Assembly (NCBI GenBank): GCA_000620205.1
Contig: JHVP01000013.1
Span: forward strand, 62,001 to 126,000
Reading direction: 5' to 3'
Length of the DNA stretch: 64,000 nt
From: Geodermatophilaceae bacterium URHA0031
Lineage (GTDB): Bacteria > Actinomycetota > Actinomycetes > Mycobacteriales > Geodermatophilaceae
Shown: in pieces, positions 45,856 to 53,209 of the stretch
Layout: each line of letters opens with the position of its first letter
Numbering within the stretch: the stretch's first letter is position 1
The notes under the pieces: model-generated
The model's database searches: none
Told to the model about the DNA's origin: nothing
What the model saw: only the letters and a program-made list of their open reading frames with translations
Made by a program: the position numbers and the translations under genes

Positions 45856-46794
45856 GTGCCCGCACCCGACGACGCCCTGGACGTCGACGCCCTCATCGAC
45901 CGTGGGTGCGAGCTCGCCGACCTGGGTGACCACGAGCAGGCGCTGCGGTTCTTCCGCCGCGCCGCCGTGCACGGTGACCCGGTCGCCCTGTTCGACCTGG
46001 GCAACAGCCTGAACGCCCTGGGCCGCGAGGAGGAGGCTGTCGTCGCGTACCAGCAGGCGGCGGCCGGCGGTGAGGACGACGCCTGGCTGAACCTGGCGCA
46101 CGTGCTGGCCCGGCTCGGTCGCTGGGCGGACGCCGAGCGCGCCGCCCGCTCGGCGCTGGACGCCGGGGACACCAAGGCCTGGACGGTGCTGGGCGACGCC
46201 CTCCATGCTCAGGGTCGCTCGGTGGAGGCGCTGCGCACGCTGCGGTCGGCCGGCGAGCGGGGGGACGCGCGGGCGGCCCTGGCGCTCGCCCACCGCCTGC
46301 TGGACACCGGCCGGAAGCTCGAGGCCTGGCACTGGGCGCAGGTGTCCGCGGAGGCCGGCGACGCGCTGGCCGCGGCGACCCTCGCCGCCTGGCGCTGGGA
46401 CGAGACGCGCGACCTCACGCTGGAACCGCAGCTGCGGGCCGGCGCGGAGCTCCACGAGGACGCCCGGACCGGGCTGGCCGCCCTGCTGCGTGCCACCGGA
46501 CGGGTCGAGCAGGCCCGCGCGGTGCTCGAGGAGGGCGCGCTGCTCGGCGAGCTGGCCAGCTGGCTGCCGCTGGGCAACCTCTACCGCGACGAGCTCGACG
46601 ACGACGTCGCTGCGGCTGCTGCCTACCGCGCCGGCATCGAGGGGGGTGACCTGCACTCCCACCACAACCTCGGGGTGCTGCTGCTGGACGCCGGCGACGT
46701 CGACGGCGCCATCGAGCACTTCTCCGTCGCGGCGGCCGGCGGCGACGAGCTCGCCGCCCGGGTGCTGCGCGAGGTGCTGGCCGAGGACGACTGA
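45856..46794 (+). CDS. TPR/Sel1-type repeat protein
   Basis: The 312-residue protein is built of about seven helix-turn-helix repeats of TPR/SEL1 type, e.g. DALIDRGCELADLGDHEQALRFFRRAA, ALFDLGNSLNALGREEEAVVAYQQAA, DAWLNLAHVLARLGRWADAERAARSAL and HHNLGVLLLDAGDVDGAIEHFSVAA. Such proteins mediate protein-protein contacts; the partner is unknown and no enzymatic domain is present. The GTG at 45856 has CAGACT seven bases upstream; an alternative GTG at 45802 overlaps the dinB stop. It follows dinB on the same strand. Confidence 0.82.
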   Translation: MPAPDDALDVDALIDRGCELADLGDHEQALRFFRRAAVHGDPVALFDLGNSLNALGREEEAVVAYQQAAAGGEDDAWLNLAHVLARLGRWADAERAARSALDAGDTKAWTVLGDALHAQGRSVEALRTLRSAGERGDARAALALAHRLLDTGRKLEAWHWAQVSAEAGDALAAATLAAWRWDETRDLTLEPQLRAGAELHEDARTGLAALLRATGRVEQARAVLEEGALLGELASWLPLGNLYRDELDDDVAAAAAYRAGIEGGDLHSHHNLGVLLLDAGDVDGAIEHFSVAAAGGDELAARVLREVLAEDD

Positions 46795-46861
46795 GTCCTC
46801 ACGCCGGCCACCGGCCCCGCCGTCCCGGCCGCTGACCTGCGGTTCTGTCGTACCCCTCCCC

Positions 46862-46867
46862 TAGCGT
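46862..46867 (+). promoter_or_regulatory. Candidate -10 element of the DUF222/HNH gene
   Basis: TAGCGT lies exactly six bases before the ATG at 46874, without a ribosome site between them. Confidence 0.6.
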
Positions 46868-46873
46868 CGGTGC

Positions 46874-48259
46874 ATGGCGGCGATGACGGTGGTGGCGGGG
46901 CAGGGGCAGCGGTCGATCGAGGTGCTGGCCGGGGAGATCCGGTCGGGGGCGGTGCGGTTGGCGGCGGCGACCGCCGCCTGGCTCCGGTTGGTGGCGGAGT
47001 TCGACGCCCGGGAGGGCTGGGGCGGGATCGGCATCCTGTCCTGCGCCCACTGGCTGGCCTGGCAGTGCGGGATGGGCCCGGGTGCCGCGCGGGAGCACGT
47101 CCGGGTCGCGCGGGCGCTGGGGAGGCTGCCGCTCACGGCGGCGGAGTTCGAGCGGGGCAGGTTGTCCTACTCCAAGGTCCGGGAGATCACCCGGGTCGCC
47201 GATGCCGACACCGAGCCGGCGCTCGTCGAGCTGGCCCGGCACTCCACCGCGTCGCAGCTGGCCCGGGTGGTGCGCGGCTGGCGGCGGTCGGACGACGTCG
47301 ACGCGGGGGCGGTCGCGGAGAAGCGGTCCTTCCAGTGGCACTGGGACGCCGACGGGATGCTGGTCCTGCAGGTGCGGATGGACGGCGAGGCCGGGGCGGC
47401 CCTGTTGGCGAACGTGGAGTCCCGGGCGGAACGGGACGCCCGCCGGGAACGGGCCGCGGCGAAGAAGGCTGGTGGGGAGAAGGCTGCTGGGGAGGCGGGC
47501 GCCGCGGACGAGGACCACGAGGACCGCTGTCCGGAGGACCCGGCGGCGTTCCCGCGGGAACGGATGAGCGTGCGGCGGTGCCGGGCGCTGGCGGAGCTCG
47601 CCGCCGAGGCCGTCGACGTGGGCCGGCGAGCCGGGGACCCGCCGCGCCGGGAGGTGGTGGTGCACGTCGACGCCGACGTGCTGGCGCAGGACGCGGCGGC
47701 GGGGCGGGCGTACCTGGAGGGTGGTCCGGCGCTGTCGGCGAACCAGGTTCGGCGGATGGCGTGCGAGGCGTCGCTGACGGTGATCGTGGAGCGCGGTGGG
47801 CAGCCGCTGGCGCTGGGGCGCCGCCGTCGGCTGGCCAGCAAGGCCCAACGCCGGGCGTTGCTGGCACGCGACGGCGGCTGTGCCCGGCCGGGGTGCGACG
47901 AGACCCGGATCGAGCGGTTGCACGCCCACCACCTCACGCCGTGGTCGCTGGGTGGCCGCACCGACGTGTCCGCGATGGTGCTGCTGTGCGACGTCGACCA
48001 CGGCCTGGTGCACGACGAGGGGCTGGTGCTGGTCCGGCGCGGGCGGGAGCTGGTGGTCCACGACCGGGCCGGCCGGCGGATCTGGAGCCCGACCGACCCC
48101 GCCTTCAGGACAGACCTGCCGGCCGGGCCGCTGCTGACCCTGGTGCCCGACGCCGGCCTGCCCGACGCGTGGCCGGACACCGGTGAGCGGATGGACCTCC
48201 AGCACGTCGTCTGGGCGCTGCTCGCCCACCGCGACCACCTCCGCCGCCGAGCCGCCTGA
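46874..48259 (+). CDS. DUF222/HNH endonuclease-domain protein (13E12-repeat family)
   Basis: The 461-residue protein has an N-terminal DUF222 helical domain (SCAHWLAWQCGMGPGAAREHVRVARALGRLP) and a C-terminal HNH domain with GCARPGCDETRIERLHAHHLTPWSLGG and VLLCDVDHGLVHDEGL, including the CxxC pair and HH of an HNH zinc nuclease. Such 13E12-type genes are multi-copy and widespread in mycobacteria and relatives; their role is unknown, with mobile-element or DNA-repair links proposed. A charged linker with Lys/Glu repeats lies around residues 195-225. A 16-bp perfect palindrome occurs inside the gene and again just after it. Confidence 0.9.
   Translation: MAAMTVVAGQGQRSIEVLAGEIRSGAVRLAAATAAWLRLVAEFDAREGWGGIGILSCAHWLAWQCGMGPGAAREHVRVARALGRLPLTAAEFERGRLSYSKVREITRVADADTEPALVELARHSTASQLARVVRGWRRSDDVDAGAVAEKRSFQWHWDADGMLVLQVRMDGEAGAALLANVESRAERDARRERAAAKKAGGEKAAGEAGAADEDHEDRCPEDPAAFPRERMSVRRCRALAELAAEAVDVGRRAGDPPRREVVVHVDADVLAQDAAAGRAYLEGGPALSANQVRRMACEASLTVIVERGGQPLALGRRRRLASKAQRRALLARDGGCARPGCDETRIERLHAHHLTPWSLGGRTDVSAMVLLCDVDHGLVHDEGLVLVRRGRELVVHDRAGRRIWSPTDPAFRTDLPAGPLLTLVPDAGLPDAWPDTGERMDLQHVVWALLAHRDHLRRRAA
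47547..47562. repeat. 16-bp perfect palindrome, copy 1 (inside the HNH gene)
   Basis: CGTTCCCGCGGGAACG occurs in frame in the linker of the DUF222/HNH gene. An identical copy lies at 48284-48299. Confidence 0.8.
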
Positions 48260-48283
48260 ACCGAGCCGCCTGAGCCCGGCCGG

Positions 48284-48299
48284 CGTTCCCGCGGGAACG
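48284..48299. repeat. 16-bp perfect palindrome, copy 2 (upstream of elaA)
   Basis: Identical to copy 1, 737 bases downstream, in the gap between the HNH gene and elaA, 19 bases before the elaA start; a partial match (one mismatch) is near 41218-41233. Confidence 0.8.
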
Positions 48300-48317
48300 A
48301 CTTGCGACCATCGACCG

Positions 48318-48764
48318 GTGACCGATGCACCTGTGCTGCGTGAGGCCCGATTCGCCGAGCTGACCCCGGCCGAGCTGTACGGCATCCTCCGGCTGCGGGT
48401 CGACGTCTTCGTCGTCGAGCAGACCTGCCCCTATCCCGAGCTCGACGGCCGGGACACCGAGCCGGGGACGGTGCACCTCTGGTACGCCGACGACGAGGGG
48501 ACGACGCTGGCCACCATCCGGGTCCTGGAGAACGGCGACGACCGGGCCATCGGCCGGGTGGCCACGGCGGTGGGCGCGCGGGGCCGCGGCCTGTCCGCCG
48601 AGCTCATCCGGCGCGGCATCGAGCTCTGCGGGGGCCGCACCATCGACATCGGGGCGCAGGCCTACCTCGAGAGCTGGTACGAGCGCTTCGGCTTCGTGCG
48701 GTCCGGTCCGGACTACCTGGAGGACGGCATCCCGCACCTGCCCATGCGGCGGGAAGGCGCCTGA
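48318..48764 (+). CDS. ElaA-family GNAT acetyltransferase
   Basis: The 148-residue protein matches ElaA-type GNAT enzymes: FAELTPAELYGILRLRVDVFVVEQTCPYPELDGRD, HLWYADDEGTTLATIRVL, the acetyl-CoA loop VATAVGARGRGLSAELIRRGIEL, and QAYLESWYERFGFVRSGPDYLEDGIPHLPM at the end. The acceptor is not known. The GTG at 48318 has GACCAT six bases upstream, fitting a leaderless transcript. A 16-bp palindrome lies just upstream and could be an operator. Confidence 0.87.
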   Translation: MTDAPVLREARFAELTPAELYGILRLRVDVFVVEQTCPYPELDGRDTEPGTVHLWYADDEGTTLATIRVLENGDDRAIGRVATAVGARGRGLSAELIRRGIELCGGRTIDIGAQAYLESWYERFGFVRSGPDYLEDGIPHLPMRREGA

Positions 48765-48771
48765 GTTCGCG

Positions 48772-50547
48772 TCACTCCCCGGTCAGTGACGTCGCCGGCA
48801 GCCAGTCGGCGTCCAGCAGCTCGGCGATCTCCCGCAGCGCCGCGGTGTCGCCACCGGCCGTCGAGCCCGTGACCGCGAGCCGTTCGACCATCACCCGGGC
48901 GACGTCCTCCTCCACGGTGTCCTCGGCGAATGCGACCCGCCACGGCGAGACCTGGTGGTCCCGGTGGGTGCGGCCGGTGACCTGACGGGCGGCGATGCCC
49001 GAGAACCGCGGCTGGTGGAACAGCCCCACCCGCGGCGTGGTCGACGCGGTGAGCCCCCCGGGCAGCAGCTCACCGGCGTGCAGGCTGATCGAGGCGGTCA
49101 CGGTGAACACGCAGACCGGCGCCTCGCCGGTCTGGAAGCGCAACCGCTCGGCCTCCACGTCGAACCGGTCCCGACCGTAGATGCCGGCCACCGCGATCCC
49201 GCCGTCCAGCAGCGCCTCGCGGATCGGGTCGGCCGCGGTCTCCACGAACTCCACCGACACCGCGACCTGGCGGTCCGCCTCGACCTGCGCCTTCACCCAG
49301 TCGACGGTCGCCGCCGCCCGGATCAGCCCGGCCTTCTGCCGGAACCGCAGCAGCGCCGCACGACCGCGGGCGGACTGGCGGGCGCGGCGGGCCAGCTGCA
49401 TCTCCGCACGGAACTCTGACCACTCCGCCTCGTACTGCGCGCGCTCCGCCGGGGTCAGCGCGACCGGCGTCCCGGTCACGCTCACCGGGCCCCACGGCGC
49501 CGGCCGGTGCAGCGTCGCCGGCGGGTCGGTGTCGGCCAGCCAGCCGCGGAGCCGGGCCAGGTCGGCCCGGCGCTCGTCGGCGTCCTCGGTCCAGGCCCAG
49601 CCGTAGCGGCCACGTTCCACGTGGAACCCGTGGACGGCGAGCCGGTGCGGGAGGTCCGCCCAGTCCTTCAGCGGCTCGCGGTGGACGGCGGCGAAGTGCG
49701 GTGCCAGGTACGGCAGCTCCAGCGGCGTGTGCGCCGGGGTCGCCGTGGCGAGCAGCACGAACGGGACGTCCTTCGCCCGACCGGCCCCGGAGACCGCCTT
49801 CCAGTGCTTCCACCGCTGGGTCGTGGTGTGCCGGACCATGTGCGCCTCGTCGGCCACCACCACGTCGAAGCGCACTCCGGTCGCCTTGACCAGTCCGGCG
49901 ACCTTGCCCAGCCGGTCCCAGGTGGTGACGCACCAGCGCAGCCCGCCATCACCGAACGCGGCGATCGAGCGCGCCCAGTGCGGCACGGTGATCGCCGCGG
50001 GCCGGTCGGCGACGACGAGCACGGCGCGGACGGGGCGCTGTTGGCCCGCCCGCTCCGCTGCGATCTGCTGCACGGCCAGGACGGCGGTGCCGGTCTTCCC
50101 GACCCCCGGGTCGTCGCCGAGCAGGAACATCCGTCCACCGGCAGCCGCGTGCCGGGCGATCGCCGCGGCCCCGGTGACCTGCTCCGGCCGCGGGGTCATC
50201 GGGCGGGCCGGCGGCACCGGCCGCGGCTCGGCGTTCAGCTGGTCCTCGACGAACCGCTCGAACGAGTACGGCGGCGGGTCGTACGGCGCCAGCGCCGCCG
50301 GCAGCGACGGGCCCACGTACACGTGCGCGGACAGCCCGGCGTGCCAGCTCGCCCCCGGCGCCGGAGCGCGGAACGGGACGGCGAGCACCCACACCCGCTC
50401 CCCCGGCCGGGCGGTGGGCAGAGCACCGGCGGCGGGCGGGGCGCTGGCGGTCCGGGCCCGTGGGGCCGTGCGGGCGGCGGGCGTGCGGGTGGTCGTCGTG
50501 CCGGTCGAGCGGGACGAGCGGGTGGGGCGCCGACGGCGTCCGGGCAC
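48772..50547 (-). CDS. DEAD/DEAH-type superfamily 2 helicase, SNF2 or strawberry-notch-like
   Basis: The 591-residue protein has a variable N-terminal region (1-115) and a two-domain SF2 ATPase. Walker A is LGDDPGVGKTGTAVLA, Walker B VVADEAHMVR (DEAH), motif III LLATATPAHT, and motif VI RQVTGRTHRDHQ. The GRTHRDHQ pattern resembles strawberry-notch helicases more than classical SNF2. There is no visible nuclease or methyltransferase domain, and no obvious partner gene. The GTG at 50547 follows GGAGACC. An exact parS palindrome is embedded in codons of GFHVERG. Function (repair, antiphage or other) cannot be decided from this window. Confidence 0.75.
   Translation of the reverse strand: MPGRRRRPTRSSRSTGTTTTRTPAARTAPRARTASAPPAAGALPTARPGERVWVLAVPFRAPAPGASWHAGLSAHVYVGPSLPAALAPYDPPPYSFERFVEDQLNAEPRPVPPARPMTPRPEQVTGAAAIARHAAAGGRMFLLGDDPGVGKTGTAVLAVQQIAAERAGQQRPVRAVLVVADRPAAITVPHWARSIAAFGDGGLRWCVTTWDRLGKVAGLVKATGVRFDVVVADEAHMVRHTTTQRWKHWKAVSGAGRAKDVPFVLLATATPAHTPLELPYLAPHFAAVHREPLKDWADLPHRLAVHGFHVERGRYGWAWTEDADERRADLARLRGWLADTDPPATLHRPAPWGPVSVTGTPVALTPAERAQYEAEWSEFRAEMQLARRARQSARGRAALLRFRQKAGLIRAAATVDWVKAQVEADRQVAVSVEFVETAADPIREALLDGGIAVAGIYGRDRFDVEAERLRFQTGEAPVCVFTVTASISLHAGELLPGGLTASTTPRVGLFHQPRFSGIAARQVTGRTHRDHQVSPWRVAFAEDTVEEDVARVMVERLAVTGSTAGGDTAALREIAELLDADWLPATSLTGE
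49614..49627. promoter_or_regulatory. parS site 4, inside the helicase gene
   Basis: GTTCCACGTGGAAC is identical to the parAB-proximal sites and lies about 40 kb from them in coding sequence. Confidence 0.85.
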
Positions 50548-50654
50548 GGAGGTCTCCTGGGGTCGACGGCCTGACCCGCAGGACGCTAACCGCGACCACC
50601 GACCATCCCGGGGAGCGACATCACCGGGTCGCCGCCGTCTGGTGGGATGGCCGC

Positions 50655-51515
50655 ATGACCTCTCCCGTCCGGCTCGCGGCCCGCACGCTCGGCGATTCCG
50701 GACCCCGGGTCGTCTTCGTGCACGGCCTGTTCGGCCAGGGCCGCAACTGGACGACGATCGCCAAGGCCCTGGCCGAGGACGGGCACCGGGTCACCCTCCT
50801 CGACCTGCCCAACCACGGGCACTCGCCGTGGACCGACCGGGTCGACTACGGGGACATGGCCGAGTTCGTGGCCGCCGAGCTCGCCGTGCTCGGCGAGCCG
50901 GTGACCCTGGTCGGGCACTCGATGGGCGGCAAGGTGTCGATGCAGCTGGCGCTGCGCCGGCCGGAGCTGCTGCGCGCCCTCGTCGTCGTCGACATCGCGC
51001 CCACCGACTACCCGGAGAGCGGCGGGCGCACCGACGACCCCGACGAGGAGGCCTCCCCCTTCGCCGCGTTCATCGCCGCCATGCAGGGGATGGACCTCGA
51101 CCGGCTGGAGACCCGGGAGCAGGCCGACGCGGCGCTGCGGGACGCCGTCCCGAGCACGATGGTCCGGTCGTTCCTGCTGCAGAGCCTGGTCCGCGACGGC
51201 ATGGGCGGGGCTGGGTCGGGTGGGAGCGGGACCGCCTGGCGGTGGCGGCTGAACCTGGAGACCCTCGCCCGCGACCTGGGCGAGCTGCGCCGCTTCCCCG
51301 ACCCCCCGCCCGGCGCGACCTTCGAGGGTCCGGTGCTCTGGATCGCCGGTGCCAACTCGACCTACGTGCTGGACGAGGACCGCCCGCGGATGGACGAGCT
51401 GTTCCCGCACGTGCGCCTGGTGCGGGTCAAGAACGCCGGGCACTGGGTGCACTCCGAGCAGCCGGAGGTGTTCCTGGAGACCGTCCGCCGCTTCCTCGCC
51501 CAGGTCGAGCGCTGA
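50655..51515 (+). CDS. Alpha/beta hydrolase (YbfF-like esterase)
   Basis: The 286-residue enzyme has the oxyanion segment VVFVHGLFGQGRNWTTIAKAL, LDLPNHGHSPW, the nucleophile elbow VTLVGHSMGGKVSMQLAL (GHSMG), and the catalytic His in NAGHWVHSEQPEVFLETVRRFL. This pattern (with DLPNHGHS and GHSMGGK) fits YbfF-type esterases acting on short acyl esters or acyl-CoA. The substrate is unknown. The ATG at 50655 has TGGGAT six bases upstream, fitting a leaderless start. It is divergent from the helicase. Confidence 0.88.
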   Translation: MTSPVRLAARTLGDSGPRVVFVHGLFGQGRNWTTIAKALAEDGHRVTLLDLPNHGHSPWTDRVDYGDMAEFVAAELAVLGEPVTLVGHSMGGKVSMQLALRRPELLRALVVVDIAPTDYPESGGRTDDPDEEASPFAAFIAAMQGMDLDRLETREQADAALRDAVPSTMVRSFLLQSLVRDGMGGAGSGGSGTAWRWRLNLETLARDLGELRRFPDPPPGATFEGPVLWIAGANSTYVLDEDRPRMDELFPHVRLVRVKNAGHWVHSEQPEVFLETVRRFLAQVER

Positions 51516-51575
51516 CTCACCCGTCGGAGGTGTCGCGGCTGGGCGCCGCGGCGTCCGGCTCCTACAGTTCGCCCG

Positions 51576-51926
51576 GTGATGCCGGACAGCAGCAGCTCGC
51601 AGTTCCACGGCCCGGGAGGACAGGTCCCTCCGCCGTACGGCCAGCCCTACGGCCAGCAGCCCTACCCGCCGCAGCCGTACGGCTACGGCTACCCGCCGCC
51701 GCGGCGCACCAACGGCCTAGCCATCGCCTCGATGGTGCTCGGGATCGTCTGGCTCTACTGGCTCGGCAGCATCCTCGCGCTGGTCTTCGGCTACGTCGCC
51801 CGCACGCAGATCCGCGAGCGCGGTGAGTCCGGCGACGGCATGGCCATCGCCGGCATCGTGCTCGGCTGGGTCGGCGTGGGCCTCGGCCTCCTGGGGATCG
51901 TCGCCGGCATCACCTTGTCGGCCTAG
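51576..51926 (+). CDS. DUF4190-domain small membrane protein
   Basis: The 116-residue protein has a soluble, Gln/Pro/Tyr/Gly-rich N-terminus with PYGQ-like repeats (VPPPYGQPYGQQPYPPQPYG), then two membrane helices (GLAIASMVLGIVWLYWLGSILALVFGYVA and GMAIAGIVLGWVGVGLGLLGIVAGI), a DUF4190 pattern common in actinobacteria. Function unknown. TACAGT at 51563-51568 is seven bases before the GTG at 51576 and ten before an ATG at 51579; either may be the start. Confidence 0.82.
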   Translation: MMPDSSSSQFHGPGGQVPPPYGQPYGQQPYPPQPYGYGYPPPRRTNGLAIASMVLGIVWLYWLGSILALVFGYVARTQIRERGESGDGMAIAGIVLGWVGVGLGLLGIVAGITLSA

Positions 51927-51941
51927 CGCAGGGCCGGCCGG

Positions 51942-52796
51942 GTGCGCACCGAGTGGGTCGACCACCGCGTGCACCCGGCGCTGCGCGGGTTGGTCGCCAC
52001 CGCGGTCGGCTACCGGCAGGAGGGGCTGGCGCCCGGGCTGCACCGCGGGCTGCCCTCGCCGCACCTGACCTTCGTGGTCACCCTGGACGAGCCGCTGGTG
52101 CTGCTCGCCCACCCCGACCCGGGGCAGGCCCCCGGCCGCTACGACGGGCTGGTCGGTGGACTGCACACCCGGCCGGCGCTGATCGAGCACCCGGGCCGGC
52201 AGGCCGGTCTGCAGCTGTCGCTGACCCCGGCCGGCGCCCGCGCGCTGCTCGGCGTCCCGGCCGGGGCGCTCGCGTCGCTGGACGCCCCCGTGGACGACGT
52301 GCTGGGTGCCCCCGGGCGCGAGCTGGTCGACCGGGTGCGCTCGGCGCCGGACTGGCGCGGCCGGTTCGGCGCCGTCGAGCAGGTGCTGCTGCGGTCCGCC
52401 CGGCAGGACAGCGCGCCCGCGCCCGAGGTGGCCGAGGCCTGGCGGCTGACCACCGCGGCCGGCGGGCGGCTGCGGGTGGCGGAGGTGGCTGCCCGGGTCG
52501 GCTGGTCGGACCGGCACCTGGAGAAGCGGTTCCGTGCCGAGACCGGCCTCTCCCCCAAGGAGGCCGCCCGGGTGGTCCGCTTCGACCGGGCACGACGCGT
52601 CCTGGCGACCCGGGCGGGGGCGAGGGACCTGGCCGGGCTCGCCGCCGACCTGGGCTTCGCCGACCAGGCGCACCTGACCCGGGAGTGGCGGGCGCTCACC
52701 GGGCTGTCGCCGACCGGCTGGCTGGCCGCCGAGTTCGGATTCGTCCAAGACAGGCCGCCGCAGCGCGAGCAGGCTGCTGCCCATGACCACACCTGA
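51942..52796 (+). CDS. AraC-family transcriptional regulator
   Basis: The 284-residue regulator has a variable ligand-binding half and a C-terminal AraC/XylS DNA-binding domain: LRVAEVAARVGWSDRHLEKRFRAETGLSPKEAARVVRFDRARRVL and LAGLAADLGFADQAHLTREWRALTGLSPTGW. Its last 14 bases overlap the VOC gene, an arrangement often seen where an AraC regulator controls a neighbouring VOC protein. The GTG at 51942 directly follows the DUF4190 stop by 15 bases. The signal molecule is unknown. Confidence 0.88.
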   Translation: MRTEWVDHRVHPALRGLVATAVGYRQEGLAPGLHRGLPSPHLTFVVTLDEPLVLLAHPDPGQAPGRYDGLVGGLHTRPALIEHPGRQAGLQLSLTPAGARALLGVPAGALASLDAPVDDVLGAPGRELVDRVRSAPDWRGRFGAVEQVLLRSARQDSAPAPEVAEAWRLTTAAGGRLRVAEVAARVGWSDRHLEKRFRAETGLSPKEAARVVRFDRARRVLATRAGARDLAGLAADLGFADQAHLTREWRALTGLSPTGWLAAEFGFVQDRPPQREQAAAHDHT

Positions 52797-53208
52797 CGCC
52801 CCGCCCCCCACCGTCTGGCCCACGCTGCGCGCCCATGACGCGCGCGGCCTCATCCGCTTCCTGGTCGACGCCCTCGGCTTCGAGGAGACCGCCGTGTGGG
52901 GCGACCAGCCCGACGGCAGCGGGGACGTCGTCGTGCACGCGCAGCTGTCCTGGCCGCTCGGCGGCGGGGTGATGCTCGGCTCGGCGCGCGGCGGACCGGA
53001 GGACCCCTGGGCGCTGACCCCCGGGACGGCGGGCTGCTACGTCGTCACCGACGAGCCGGACGCGCTGCACGACCGGGCGGTGGCCGCCGGGGCCGAGGTG
53101 CTGCAGCCGCTGCACGACACCGACTACGGCTCCCGGGACTTCGCCGTCCGCGACCCCGAGGGCAACCGCTGGAGCTTCGGCACCTACCGCGGCGAGCCGC
53201 GCAGCTGA
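52783..53208 (+). CDS. VOC-family (glyoxalase/bleomycin-resistance-like) protein
   Basis: The 141-residue protein has one VOC module pair: LRAHDARGLIRFLVDALGFEETAVWG at the N-terminus and GSRDFAVRDPEGNRWSFGTY at the end, the usual metal-binding DPEGN region. VOC proteins include glyoxalases, dioxygenases and binding proteins; no substrate can be given. It overlaps the AraC gene by 14 bases and is convergent with the SNF2 gene after it (1-base gap). Confidence 0.88.
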   Translation: MTTPDAPPPTVWPTLRAHDARGLIRFLVDALGFEETAVWGDQPDGSGDVVVHAQLSWPLGGGVMLGSARGGPEDPWALTPGTAGCYVVTDEPDALHDRAVAAGAEVLQPLHDTDYGSRDFAVRDPEGNRWSFGTYRGEPRS

Positions 53209-53209
53209 C

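Noticed and set aside
46874-48259. DUF222/HNH gene as an insertion sequence or group II intron
   Set aside because: There is no transposase, terminal inverted repeat or target duplication; only the gene family is known to be multi-copy.
46800-50600. HNH gene plus helicase as a prophage or integrated element
   Set aside because: No integrase, phage structural gene, tRNA or direct-repeat boundary was seen, and base composition looks like that of the neighbours.
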